DNA of 64,000 bases from Thalassotalea eurytherma (GTDB taxonomy: Bacteria > Pseudomonadota > Gammaproteobacteria > Enterobacterales > Alteromonadaceae), in NCBI RefSeq assembly GCF_030161415.1, contig NZ_BSSU01000003.1:212797-276796 (forward strand), written 5' to 3'. Position numbers and translations under genes: made by a program. The number at the start of each line of letters is the position of its first letter. Within the stretch, counting starts at the first letter, position 1. Positions 9,193 through 17,609 of this stretch are shown in pieces. Below the pieces are notes generated by a model, which saw only the letters and a list, made by a program, of their open reading frames with translations, ran no database searches and was not told the origin of the DNA.

Positions 9193-11028
9193 TCAAGATA
9201 AACCAACATACTGAAATACCTTTTTCATTAATTGTTGCCCATGCTCACAAGAATATTGCGATTTGGCTAATTCACGCTCACCTTGGGCGAATTGTAACCA
9301 CTTTTTCTCATCATTATATAAATCAATAATACCCGCCAACCACTCTTGTGAATTTTCGGCGATAATAGCGTTTTCATTATGCACTAAGCCCGTTGCCTCC
9401 GCAGCGACAGGTGACAATACCGCTGGTAAACCGTACCTAACCGCTTCGAGTACTTTGCCTTTTATGCCTGCGCCAGCTAATAATGGTGCAACAAACACTC
9501 TGTGTTTTTTAAAGACATCATCTAAATTTTCAACATAACCAACCATTATTATGTTACTCGACTCACGAAGTTTTAACGATTCAGGCATATTACTACCATA
9601 AACATAAAGCTTTATATCTGACGCTTGCTCCTGTAACAAAGGCATAACTTGCTCAATAAAAAACTCAATGGCATTAATATTGGGCTTATGAGCAAATCCG
9701 CCAAGGAACGCGATACCCTCCCGACCTTCAAAGTTAGATATCAGTTCTTTTGGCTCTAGCACCCAAGGGCATTTAAATATTTTATCTTTGTTATCTATCA
9801 GATCCGCAATAATTTGATGCTCTATTTCATTATAAGAAAGTACAACATCGACATCGTTCATCACTGACACTTCACAATATTTAGTTTTTTCAGCTTTTTC
9901 TATTGCAGCAGAATCGAGCGTAGTAAGAGCCTCCCGCATTTCTCTTAGAAAATGTAAATCAGCGTTGTTGAGTAAGATAGGTAAACTTGGTGCATGTTCT
10001 CTAATTACTGGCATAAAATGTTGTGCTATATGATACCGAGTAATATAAATGGCACTGAGATGTTCAATATTTTCTATAACTACGTCACTAGCGGATTGAT
10101 AGTGAGGGCCGTAGCAAACTTCAACACCAAATTTTTGAAGCTGCTTAATGTATTTATCACTATATTCAAGATGAACAGCAACGAACTTGACATGATACCC
10201 TAACGATTGAATCAACTTTATTTCTTGATGTGCTGCATAAGAACCCGCGTCGATATCAGGTTTAGGGATATGCATATCTATCATTAAGACACACCCTTTT
10301 TGGGGTATAGGGTTATAACTTTCAAGATAACTAGCTAATTTTTTATTAAAGCTAACACTTACAGTAGCGCATTCATTTTTATCAAATTCAATCGCATCAC
10401 CATCATTAACGACTATAAAGTTTGCTCTACCAACGCGTAGACCATAGTTTTTTTTATAAACAGCTACTTGCTGCACTTCAAAAAAACAATTATCCACTGA
10501 AGAGATATGCATGCCTTTTAACAAATCTAACAATGTTTTTTTCTTATAAGCGCTCGGGCCTAGCTTTGTACCTATAGTCAGGCAATCGTAGGATAAAGAA
10601 GGGTGTTCGAGATTAATATTTGCATCTTGTTTATCAGACGAATCATATAATCCACAATCAATCAATTGATGTTGAACGTTGCCTACTTTCCCAGTAGTAA
10701 ACGAATATCGTTCCTCACTAGCTAATGGTGCAATAAGTGCTTCAAGCGCCTGATAAGAGCTTGTCAGCACAACAGGGAAATAAACAAAATATTCAGTGGT
10801 TACTAATTCATTTAGCACCTGAGAAAACTCAACTGCATTAGTATTCACGCTATATTGCCATTTGACGAACGTAGGGGTTTCAACAACCCGCCCCTGGTAG
10901 GTTTCGCTTTCTACGAGCCAGATAAACTTGGTATTACCAAGCCCAATATGTTTGAAGTTAACAATACAATTGAGCACTTGTTCTACCCTTACGTTTAAAG
11001 GTAAAACAACCGTTAAATTACTTTCCAT
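9193..11028 (-). CDS. Two-part glycosyltransferase with C-terminal GT4 domain
   Basis: A 611-residue protein. Residues 1-230 have GT2-like character (LTVVLPLNVRVEQVL at the start, a Leu/Val-rich fold) but no clear DxD, so this part may be degenerate. Residues about 245-600 are a GT-B glycosyltransferase of the GT4 type. GIAFLGGFAHKPNINAIEFF is the nucleotide-binding entry, and VFVAPLLAGAGIKGKVLEAV followed by GLPAV contains the donor-phosphate-contacting Gly-rich loop and the EAV motif equivalent to EX7E. It is preceded by the domain-only gene at 11051 in the same direction, 22 bases away. It probably transfers one sugar to the growing polysaccharide in the cytoplasm; sugar and linkage are unknown. 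Confidence 0.8.
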   Translation of the reverse strand: MESNLTVVLPLNVRVEQVLNCIVNFKHIGLGNTKFIWLVESETYQGRVVETPTFVKWQYSVNTNAVEFSQVLNELVTTEYFVYFPVVLTSSYQALEALIAPLASEERYSFTTGKVGNVQHQLIDCGLYDSSDKQDANINLEHPSLSYDCLTIGTKLGPSAYKKKTLLDLLKGMHISSVDNCFFEVQQVAVYKKNYGLRVGRANFIVVNDGDAIEFDKNECATVSVSFNKKLASYLESYNPIPQKGCVLMIDMHIPKPDIDAGSYAAHQEIKLIQSLGYHVKFVAVHLEYSDKYIKQLQKFGVEVCYGPHYQSASDVVIENIEHLSAIYITRYHIAQHFMPVIREHAPSLPILLNNADLHFLREMREALTTLDSAAIEKAEKTKYCEVSVMNDVDVVLSYNEIEHQIIADLIDNKDKIFKCPWVLEPKELISNFEGREGIAFLGGFAHKPNINAIEFFIEQVMPLLQEQASDIKLYVYGSNMPESLKLRESSNIIMVGYVENLDDVFKKHRVFVAPLLAGAGIKGKVLEAVRYGLPAVLSPVAAEATGLVHNENAIIAENSQEWLAGIIDLYNDEKKWLQFAQGERELAKSQYSCEHGQQLMKKVFQYVGLS

Positions 11029-11050
11029 AAATTACAAATAACACAGCGAG

Positions 11051-11980
11051 CTAAGAAAGTTTCTTAATCAAGATTTTTTCAATCACGCTGATACGAGCAC
11101 TAATTTCAGCGATATTCTGCAAAGCTACATTAATTGCTACATTCATCGATTGATCGTGGGCGGTTTTTGACAACTCATTAACCTGAGCAGTTATACGATT
11201 CAATTCAGCAGCTGACATAGCCGAAAACTCGGCAAACTGCTCGGCAAACTGCGCTTTAAATTTTGCATCTTCAATATCTTTAGCATCAACCGAAAATACA
11301 AACGGTTCACCACCAGCAGCAACACCATCAATGTAAAGCTCTGCAGCAACCTCTGGTGAATCGAATTGTGGCAGGTCAAAACCAAATTCAAAACCATAAC
11401 TACCATCACCAATACCAGCGTCAACCAAATCAGAGCGATAATTATTAGCAACACCCGAAGCTAACACCTGCTCACCATTTTTAAACTCAATAGTAAGTCG
11501 CTTAGAGTCATTCGTTTTACTTTTAGCCCAGCCAACTACGCGCTCGTTTGTGACCGCATCAATTTGACAAATACTATCCGCAATAACATTCTCAACGACA
11601 GGCTCAACAGCCTGCGCTTGTTCCGCCACTTGATTTTTTGACGCTTTAAATGGGTACGGCATATCGTTAGCTTTATGGCCATCAATGTAGATATCGATAT
11701 GGGTAATATCACCTTCCAGCACAGATGTATCAGGAAAAATATGAAAAGCTCGCTCACCAATACCCGCTTGAGTTAAATCTTCACGCTCTAGTTCAGCTGT
11801 GCCCTGCCATAATTGTTGACCGCCTGAATGAACTGAAACAATAGGAGTATGACTTAAATTCGTATTATTCTTCGCCCAACCTGAAATAGCATCTAAGCCA
11901 ATAACATCAATAAAGTATTCGTAATTAGCTAATGGTGCTGAGTTTTTGCCTAACATTTTTTTTGCAACGTTTTTTAACAT
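11051..11980 (-). CDS. Tandem beta-sandwich module protein with C-terminal helix, no catalytic domain
   Basis: About 309 residues from the start I prefer, an ATG at 11980 preceded by GAGAAG at good spacing. An upstream ATG at 12013 has no ribosome site. It holds two copies of a roughly 80-residue module. Each has G-W-A-K near its start and an Asp-Leu-x-x-Ala-Gly-Ile-Gly segment (DLTQAGIGERAFHIF and DLVDAGIGDGSYGFEF), each closing with an IDG strand. This module is usually attached to glycosyltransferases, yet here it stands alone and is followed by an Ala/Gln/Glu-rich helix that may form a coiled coil. A related module precedes the GT2 domain of the gene at 1-1369. It may bind glycan or act as an assembly partner of the neighbouring glycosyltransferase. 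No enzymatic motif is seen. Confidence 0.65.
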   Translation of the reverse strand: MLKNVAKKMLGKNSAPLANYEYFIDVIGLDAISGWAKNNTNLSHTPIVSVHSGGQQLWQGTAELEREDLTQAGIGERAFHIFPDTSVLEGDITHIDIYIDGHKANDMPYPFKASKNQVAEQAQAVEPVVENVIADSICQIDAVTNERVVGWAKSKTNDSKRLTIEFKNGEQVLASGVANNYRSDLVDAGIGDGSYGFEFGFDLPQFDSPEVAAELYIDGVAAGGEPFVFSVDAKDIEDAKFKAQFAEQFAEFSAMSAAELNRITAQVNELSKTAHDQSMNVAINVALQNIAEISARISVIEKILIKKLS

Positions 11981-12043
11981 ATTCTTCTCAATATCTTTTG
12001 ATAATACATTCATTTAAAATCGGTATTCGTCATCAAAGTATGA

Positions 12044-12173
12044 GTTCCCGTATAACAACATCACGGGATGACGATACTTTTGCATCAAGGGATGACATTT
12101 ATACTTTGCGTCATTCCAAAATCCTTTTGTCATTCTCAAATTTTTCTGTTATTCCCGCGAAGGCGGGAATCTC
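12044..12173. repeat. Paired palindromic hairpin element
   Basis: The 239-base gap carries TTCCCGT...ACGGGAT followed by ATGAC (12044-12072). A direct partial copy CAAGGGATGACA follows, then a strong hairpin at 12148-12173: foot GTTAT, stem TTCCCGC/GCGGGAA around GAAG, end ATCTC. The arrangement is that of the elements at 9058 and 13096, with the two hairpins in opposite orientation. No gene is visible here. Confidence 0.75.
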
Positions 12174-12219
12174 TTTTTACATTTCTGCCTCAAAAGCTAA
12201 TCACCGAGCTGCCATACAA

Positions 12220-12543
12220 CTATACATTTTCATCAATCTCATTTCGTTGATATATAGTCTTTCCTACTCGATTAATATGTTCAATTACGTCATCATTTTC
12301 TATCAGTGATAATATCGACACATCAAAACAATAAGGCAGAAAAAGTTCATCAAGCTCATTTAATATATGCAAAAACTCTTTATGGGTTATATTTCTTCCC
12401 TTAAGTGTTATGTCAATATCAGATCCCAAACGATAAGTACCTTTTGCCCGAGAACCATATAGAACAGCACTCTCTACTGAAGAATGGTTTTTTAAAACAC
12501 CACAAATTTGCCGTAATTGCTCTGTTGCTAATCCGTAACTCAA
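12220..12543 (-). CDS. mntA: MNT-domain nucleotidyltransferase (antitoxin of HEPN/MNT pair)
   Basis: A 107-residue protein with the minimal nucleotidyltransferase motif GSRAKGTYRLGSDIDI at residues about 30-45: GSR(A) followed by the catalytic DxD. A third Asp lies in FDVSIL near residue 79. In type VII toxin-antitoxin pairs such proteins AMPylate a Tyr of the HEPN toxin and so silence it. The start is TTG at 12543, one base after the TAG stop of the HEPN gene, with AAGGA 7 bases before it. Translation is therefore coupled. It lies inside the polysaccharide locus flanked by hairpin repeats, which suggests separate acquisition. Confidence 0.85.
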   Translation of the reverse strand: MSYGLATEQLRQICGVLKNHSSVESAVLYGSRAKGTYRLGSDIDITLKGRNITHKEFLHILNELDELFLPYCFDVSILSLIENDDVIEHINRVGKTIYQRNEIDENV

Positions 12544-12544
12544 A

Positions 12545-12958
12545 CTACATTCCTTTTTTCTGGTGTAGTACGTTATTTAGTAAAACAAAAGCAGGATAAA
12601 AATCACAAATAATTTGATTGGCAACTCGTCTTGCGGTTTCTTTGTTATAGGTATGAGAAGTTAAAACACGGCTTTTGATCATTTCCATCCATAACTGTCC
12701 ATCTTCAATTAGGCCGCGTTGAAATGCCAATCGAAACGCATCTCTGCTACCTTGAATACTAAGTTCACCTTGGTCTTGGTAAAAGTCTTTTATGGTATTC
12801 CAAGCCAATTCGTAATTATATTCAAATGCTTGAATAAGGCCTTGCTCTTCTAATCGAGAAAGTTGTCGTTGTTCAGTAATTGTCACGGCGTCAGCGAGCT
12901 CTTTTAGAGCCAAATCAAAATTAGCTAATCGTTGATGCCAACGTATATCATTTGACAT
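12545..12958 (-). CDS. hepT: HEPN-type substrate-binding protein (toxin partner, HI0074 family)
   Basis: A 137-residue all-helical protein of the HI0074/nucleotidyltransferase-substrate-binding family: RWHQRLANFDLALKEL, then FEYNYELAWNTIKDF, GSRDAFRLAFQRGLI and SRVLTSHTYNKETA. The Arg/His/Tyr cluster in the SRVLTSHTYN segment corresponds to the R-x4-6-H plus Tyr region of HEPN RNases, where the Tyr is AMPylated by the partner. I chose the ATG at 12958 because AGAGG precedes it by 7 bases and homologues start with similar sequence. The longer frame to 13012 lacks such support. The partner antitoxin gene follows directly. Confidence 0.82.
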   Translation of the reverse strand: MSNDIRWHQRLANFDLALKELADAVTITEQRQLSRLEEQGLIQAFEYNYELAWNTIKDFYQDQGELSIQGSRDAFRLAFQRGLIEDGQLWMEMIKSRVLTSHTYNKETARRVANQIICDFYPAFVLLNNVLHQKKGM

Positions 12959-13026
12959 TGTATAACCTCTCATTCCTTCAAGCAGACTGTTAGTTAGAAT
13001 ACCAAGCAACAACCCATATATTTCTA

Positions 13027-13161
13027 GTTATTCCCGCGAAGGCGGGAATAATTTTTACTCACCCCAACCTATAACTGAGCAATACCCAAATGTGAGATCC
13101 CGTGTAACAACATCACGGGATGACATTCATAGTTTACGTCATTCCGACGAAGGCCGGAATC
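13027..13161. repeat. Three palindromic hairpins between HEPN gene and SCP2-like gene
   Basis: Three hairpins fill the 219-base gap. At 13027-13050 lies TTCCCGC/GCGGGAA around GAAG. At 13096-13124 lies GATCCCGTG/CACGGGATGAC with a 9-base loop. At 13138-13161 lies GTCATTCCG, core ACGAAGG, then CCGGAATC. The last two form an inside-facing GAT...ATGAC / GTCAT...ATC pair, as at 9058 and 12044. These are REP-like elements; no gene or promoter motif stands out. Confidence 0.75.
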
Positions 13162-13177
13162 TCACATAGCTTATTAA

Positions 13178-13816
13178 TTAACTCTTTGGCAACAAAGCCT
13201 GATAACTATCTAATTTTTGCTTGATCAACGGGCCACCGGGTCTTGCTTGGTGAGCAAGTGCCATAAATTTATGCGCGCGAACAATATCCGTTGATTCAAG
13301 CCTAATAGCCTCATCTCGAAGTGCATCTATATCTTTTGCTGTTTTTAAATCGTTTAGCGTAATATCGTCAAGTGGCGATTCAGCTTTACTACGTGTAGCT
13401 TTTTTTAATTTAAAGAAAATTAAAAACTGCTTCATTAACCTATCAAGCTGATTTTGCGAAATATTCAGTAAAGCATTGGTTGCCTGTTCACAAAGCGCTG
13501 GCTCACCTAAAATAAGAATATCGCCATTTTTTAACGAAGTTTCAATCACGCTTCTTTCCTTGCAGGCGATTAACGTATCAAAACTTGCTCTTAGCTCAAT
13601 ATCCTCAACAGGCATGGCACTTTCAATATAGTTATCTACACTAATTTCAATTAGCCATGATTTTTTCATATCATAAACATTGAGCTTTAACACAATACCA
13701 GAATTAAGCACTTGCTTATTGGGGGGCAATAAAAAATTAACGGCTTTAATAAGCGCTTTATATTGCAAAGATTTAGGAATAACAGCTAAGGCAGCTTTGA
13801 TAATACTTTTTTTCAT
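13178..13816 (-). CDS. SCP2-like lipid-binding domain protein with capsule-associated C-terminal motif
   Basis: A 212-residue protein. Residues about 30-140 resemble the SCP2/UbiT-type lipid-binding fold: WLIEISVDNYI, then VEDIELRASFDTLIA and NGDILILGEPAL, followed by a helix with the LMKQFLIFFK pattern. The last 50 residues carry IVRAHKFMALAHQARPGG followed by PLIKQKLDSY. The N-terminal region of the Wzz/VexD-like protein at 35250 has a matching motif, so the gene probably belongs to the polysaccharide system. A role in handling a lipid carrier or lipid anchor is inference. It stands alone between repeats, with fcl about 290 bases upstream of its direction of reading. Confidence 0.6.
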   Translation of the reverse strand: MKKSIIKAALAVIPKSLQYKALIKAVNFLLPPNKQVLNSGIVLKLNVYDMKKSWLIEISVDNYIESAMPVEDIELRASFDTLIACKERSVIETSLKNGDILILGEPALCEQATNALLNISQNQLDRLMKQFLIFFKLKKATRSKAESPLDDITLNDLKTAKDIDALRDEAIRLESTDIVRAHKFMALAHQARPGGPLIKQKLDSYQALLPKS

Positions 13817-13960
13817 TATGAGGCTTTAATGTTTGGGTGTTAGGACTATTTAAGACTAATAGTATCATTGGTATTGCTTACAATAAATGCATTAGCCAAT
13901 ATTTGTAGTGTTCAAAACCATTTATCATTCCGTACAAGCAGTTCAACATATTATCACGGC

Positions 13961-14035
13961 GTAATTCCCACGAAGGTGGGATCCGCATTGACATGCCTTT
14001 TCACATAAAGTAGTCTTCCCCGCGAAGGCGGGAAT
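13961..14035. repeat. Two hairpins of the CGAAGG family
   Basis: In the 290-base gap between the SCP2-like gene and fcl, two hairpins lie in the same orientation. One is TTCCCAC/GTGGGAT around GAAG (13961-13984); the other has TTCCCCGC/GCGGGAA arms (14013-14035). The first replaces the CG pair of the usual stem by AT, keeping pairing. Nothing else was recognised in this gap. Confidence 0.7.
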
Positions 14036-14106
14036 TCGTATAGCCCATTAATCACCGCAAAGTATTGTAAGCTTAATGCTGAGAATAAGTAATAATTAAA
14101 TAATTT

Positions 14107-15087
14107 CTAACCTCTAAACGTTTCCTTGTTTCCTAAAAACCACTCGTAAGCATTAGTTAAACCATCTTCAAGCGAATAGCTATAACCCCAGCCTAAATCA
14201 GCTAAACGTTGCACATTCATTAGCTTGCGAGGCGCACCGTCAGGTTTAGTAGTGTCCCAAGTAACCTTCCCTTCAAAACCAATGACTTTTGCAACGGTTT
14301 CGGTAAGTTCACGAATAGTGCAATCTACACCTGTTCCAACATTAATATGGCTTAGTATTGGCTCGGTGTTTTCATCATAAATGGCTTTATCAAGTTCCAT
14401 TACATGAATAGAGGCTGCTGCCATATCGTCTACATGCAAAAACTCGCGCTTTGGTGTACCACTACCCCATGCAATAACTTCAGTATCACCACGTAGTTTA
14501 GCTTCATGAAAACGACGTAAAAGTGCAGGAATTACATGTGAGTTTTCAGGGTGAAAATTATCATGCGGACCATATAAATTAGTAGGCATCACCGAGCGAT
14601 AATCACGGCCATGTTGGCGGTTATAACTTTCACACAGCTTAATACCTGCAATTTTTGCCAGCGCGTAAGGCTCATTAGTAGGCTCTAGTGTACCTGTAAG
14701 CAAAGCCTGCTCGCTCATAGGTTGTTCAGCTAATTTAGGGTAAATACAAGATGATCCTAAAAACATTAGCTTTTGTACCCCACATAAGTGTGCCGTATTA
14801 ATAATATTGCACTCAATCATCAGGTTTTCATAAATAAAATCAGCAGGGTAAGTGTTGTTAGCGTGAATACCGCCTACTTTCGCCGCAGCTAAATAAACCT
14901 GATCAATACTTTCCTTTTCAAAAAATTCACGCACAGCTTGTTGATTTGTTAAATCAAGTTGTGCACGTGAGCGCAACACTAGTTCAACATCATCACGTTT
15001 TTCTAACTGGCGAACTATCGCCGAACCGACCATACCGCGATGGCCTGCTACAAAAACCCTTTTAACTTGTTTTAAATTAATAGCCAT
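14107..15087 (-). CDS. fcl: GDP-L-fucose synthase
   Basis: A 326-residue NADP-dependent epimerase/reductase that converts GDP-4-keto-6-deoxy-D-mannose to GDP-L-fucose. It has the Rossmann motif [18 protein letters not shown] at residues 11-28, SCIYP with the catalytic Ser near 110, and the catalytic YALAK (Tyr-x3-Lys) near 140. NVGTG and the C-terminal PDGAPRKLM are family hallmarks. Length is close to E. coli WcaG (321). The start overlaps the gmd stop by 11 bases, so the two steps of GDP-fucose synthesis are translationally linked. GDP-mannose comes from manC and manB in the same locus. Confidence 0.96.
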   Translation of the reverse strand: MAINLKQVKRVFVAGHRGMVGSAIVRQLEKRDDVELVLRSRAQLDLTNQQAVREFFEKESIDQVYLAAAKVGGIHANNTYPADFIYENLMIECNIINTAHLCGVQKLMFLGSSCIYPKLAEQPMSEQALLTGTLEPTNEPYALAKIAGIKLCESYNRQHGRDYRSVMPTNLYGPHDNFHPENSHVIPALLRRFHEAKLRGDTEVIAWGSGTPKREFLHVDDMAAASIHVMELDKAIYDENTEPILSHINVGTGVDCTIRELTETVAKVIGFEGKVTWDTTKPDGAPRKLMNVQRLADLGWGYSYSLEDGLTNAYEWFLGNKETFRG

Positions 15088-16171
15088 TTTTTACAAGTAA
15101 AGCTTTCTGTTTTGCCTTTCTTAAATCATTTTGTACCATTTCGGCACACATTTCTTCAACGGTGATTTCAGGAACCCAACCTAGTTTTTCTTTGGCTTTT
15201 GTTGGGTCGCCAAGCAAGGTTTCAACTTCAGCAGGACGGAAGTAGCGCGGGTCAACTTTAACAATCACATCGCCTACTTTAACACCTGGCGCATTGTCAC
15301 ATTCAACGGCAGCAACTGTAGCAATTTCATCAACACCTTCACCGCTAAATTCAAGTGTAATGCCCGCGTCTGCAGCAGCCATATGAACAAAATCACGTAC
15401 TGACACTTGCTTACCCATTGCAATAACAAAGTCTTCAGGCTGCTCTTGCTGTAACATCATCCATTGCATTCGAACGTAATCTTTGGCATGTCCCCAATCA
15501 CGTAACGCATCCAAATTACCTAGATATAAACAATCAACTAAACCTTGAGCAATATTAGCAATACCACGGGTAATTTTACGCGTAACAAAAGTTTCACCAC
15601 GACGCGGAGATTCGTGGTTAAACAAGATACCATTACAAGCGTATATTCCGTATGACTCTCGATAATTTACAGTTGCCCAGTAAGCATATAGCTTGGCAAC
15701 TCCGTATGGACTGCGGGGATGAAAGGGAGTGTTTTCATTTTGTGGTATTTCTTTTACTTTACCGTAAAGTTCAGAAGTCGATGCCTGATAAAAACGCGTA
15801 TTATCGGTTAAACCGAGCATCCTGATTGCTTCTAGTATACGAATAGTGCCAAGCGCATCAATGTCAGCAGTATATTCAGGTTGTTCAAAACTCACAGCAA
15901 CATGCGATTGAGCCGCTAAATTATATATCTCGTCAGGCTGAACTTTCTGAATAATACTGGTAATTGAGCTGGAATCAGACAAATCACCGTAATGCAGGAC
16001 TATCTTTGGATTTTGCTCATGAGGGTCTTGATAGATATGATCAATACGTTCGGTATTAAACGACGAGGACCGTCGTTTAATACCATGCACTTCATAACCT
16101 TTTTCAAGCAAAAACTCTGCAAGATAAGAACCATCCTGACCGGTAATGCCTGTGATAAGCGCTTTTTTCAC
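15077..16171 (-). CDS. gmd: GDP-mannose 4,6-dehydratase
   Basis: A 364-residue short-chain dehydrogenase-type enzyme making GDP-4-keto-6-deoxy-D-mannose from GDP-D-mannose. It has [20 protein letters not shown] at residues 4-23 for NADP binding, the STSELYGK segment with catalytic Ser/Thr and Glu, and [10 protein letters not shown] with the Tyr-x3-Lys pair. [18 protein letters not shown] is the signature substrate-binding stretch. Length fits E. coli Gmd (373). Gene order ugd-gmd-fcl with short gaps suggests one transcript starting above ugd. Confidence 0.97.
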   Translation of the reverse strand: MKKALITGITGQDGSYLAEFLLEKGYEVHGIKRRSSSFNTERIDHIYQDPHEQNPKIVLHYGDLSDSSSITSIIQKVQPDEIYNLAAQSHVAVSFEQPEYTADIDALGTIRILEAIRMLGLTDNTRFYQASTSELYGKVKEIPQNENTPFHPRSPYGVAKLYAYWATVNYRESYGIYACNGILFNHESPRRGETFVTRKITRGIANIAQGLVDCLYLGNLDALRDWGHAKDYVRMQWMMLQQEQPEDFVIAMGKQVSVRDFVHMAAADAGITLEFSGEGVDEIATVAAVECDNAPGVKVGDVIVKVDPRYFRPAEVETLLGDPTKAKEKLGWVPEITVEEMCAEMVQNDLRKAKQKALLVKNGY

Positions 16172-16206
16172 TCGTTCATCCTAAATTCTGTTATCTGCCA
16201 TCAACA

Positions 16207-17373
16207 CTAATCACTACCAAACAAGTCTCGTGTATAAACTTTATCAGCTACATCGGTAACGTCATCACACATGCGATTACTTACGATCACATCACTTACC
16301 TGTTTGAACTCAGCCAAATCGTCAATCACCCGAGAATGGAAAAACTCTTTTTCTTTGAATACTGGCTCGTAAACGACCACTTCAATACCTTTTGCTTTGA
16401 TGCGTTTCATTATTCCTTGAATCGCTGATGCCCTGAAATTATCCGAGCCTGACTTCATAATAAGGCGGTAAACTCCGACTACTTGCGGATTTCGTCGCAA
16501 AATATCATTGGCAATAAAGTCTTTACGGGTGCGATTTGCATCTACTATCGCCCCTATCATGTTATTCGGCACATCTTGGTAGTTCGCAAGCAGCTGCTTC
16601 GTATCTTTAGGTAAACAGTAGCCCCCGTAACCAAACGATGGGTTATTGTAATGCGAACCAATACGCGGGTCTAGGCTCACTCCTTCAACAATTTGCTTGG
16701 TATCCATATCGTGTGCTGCCGCATAAGTATCAAGCTCATTAAAATAAGCTACGCGCATAGCTAAATAGGTATTAGAAAACAGCTTTACCGCTTCGGCTTC
16801 TGTTGAGTCTGTGAACAGAACAGGGATATCGGTTTTTACCGCGCCTTCAACCAGCTTGTTAGCAAACACTTCTGCACGCTTTGAGCGCTCGCCCACAATA
16901 ATCCGAGAAGGGTGCAGGTTGTCATACAATGCTTTGCCCTCGCGCAAAAACTCCGGAGAGAAAATAATATTGTCCGAATCCAGGTATTGCTTTACCCGTT
17001 CGGTATAACCTACTGGTACAGTCGATTTAATTACCATAACCGCATCTGGATTTATCGCCATAACATCTTTAACTACCGCTTCAACAGAAGTGGTATTAAA
17101 GTAATTCGTTTCCGGATCATAATCGGTTGGCGTGGCAATAACCACATAGTCAGCATTGCTGTATGCAAGTTTTTTATCTAAAGTCGCTAAAAAATTCAGC
17201 GGCTTGTTTAATAAAAAATCTTCAATCTCCGCATCAGCAATCGGTGACAACTTTTTATTAAGCATTTCAATTTTTTCAGGAACAATATCTAGTGCGATAA
17301 CGTCATTGAATTGCGCTAACAACATGGCATTTGATAAACCGACATAGCCTGTTCCGACCACGGTAATTTTCAT
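16207..17373 (-). CDS. ugd: UDP-glucose 6-dehydrogenase
   Basis: A 388-residue enzyme, the length of E. coli Ugd, oxidising UDP-glucose to UDP-glucuronate with two NAD+. It has [20 protein letters not shown] at residues 2-21, [14 protein letters not shown] near 140 and the catalytic-Cys motif [19 protein letters not shown] near 245-263. The C-terminus [10 protein letters not shown] is as in enterobacterial Ugd. It is preceded by a 236-base, strongly structured leader and followed by gmd 35 bases later. It supplies a uronic acid donor, and is the second nucleotide-sugar dehydrogenase of the locus besides the tviB homologue. Confidence 0.97.
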   Translation of the reverse strand: MKITVVGTGYVGLSNAMLLAQFNDVIALDIVPEKIEMLNKKLSPIADAEIEDFLLNKPLNFLATLDKKLAYSNADYVVIATPTDYDPETNYFNTTSVEAVVKDVMAINPDAVMVIKSTVPVGYTERVKQYLDSDNIIFSPEFLREGKALYDNLHPSRIIVGERSKRAEVFANKLVEGAVKTDIPVLFTDSTEAEAVKLFSNTYLAMRVAYFNELDTYAAAHDMDTKQIVEGVSLDPRIGSHYNNPSFGYGGYCLPKDTKQLLANYQDVPNNMIGAIVDANRTRKDFIANDILRRNPQVVGVYRLIMKSGSDNFRASAIQGIMKRIKAKGIEVVVYEPVFKEKEFFHSRVIDDLAEFKQVSDVIVSNRMCDDVTDVADKVYTRDLFGSD

Positions 17374-17408
17374 AAAAACTCCAACAAAAATTTATATTTA
17401 ACATATAA

Positions 17409-17535
17409 CTGCAACATACTTCCTAAGCTGCAGTTTTCTATTCACCATAGACTTTCTATGATTGCTTAAACCCGAGGTATTTCCTTGGCCTTCGATATAA
17501 CACTCTTTGCCGAGAAGAGTGGTTCACTTTAAGCA
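17409..17535 (-). promoter_or_regulatory. Structured leader upstream of ugd (candidate cis-acting RNA)
   Basis: In the minus-strand RNA before ugd, several perfect helices nest. An outer 8-base-pair stem (17528-17535 with 17463-17470, TGCTTAAA/TTTAAGCA) encloses two hairpins: CACTCTT/AAGAGTG (17501-17521) and a bulged CGAAGG/CCTCG stem (17473-17494). This gives a three-way junction. It is followed at once by CATAGA/TCTATG (17446-17460) and CTGCA/TGCAG (17409-17433). I recognise no known riboswitch consensus. Function as a leader or attenuator is inference from structure and position. Confidence 0.45.
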
Positions 17536-17609
17536 GTTACCTTCCTCTTCTATGCACTTCCATGAATGTAGGAGTTATTTTCCGAAATGAAGATAAAGTT
17601 CTTAAGAGA

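Noticed and set aside
8958..9329. 123-codon plus-strand frame across the 9.0-9.2 kb gap
   Set aside because: It is formed by hairpin repeat sequence plus the antisense of two real genes.
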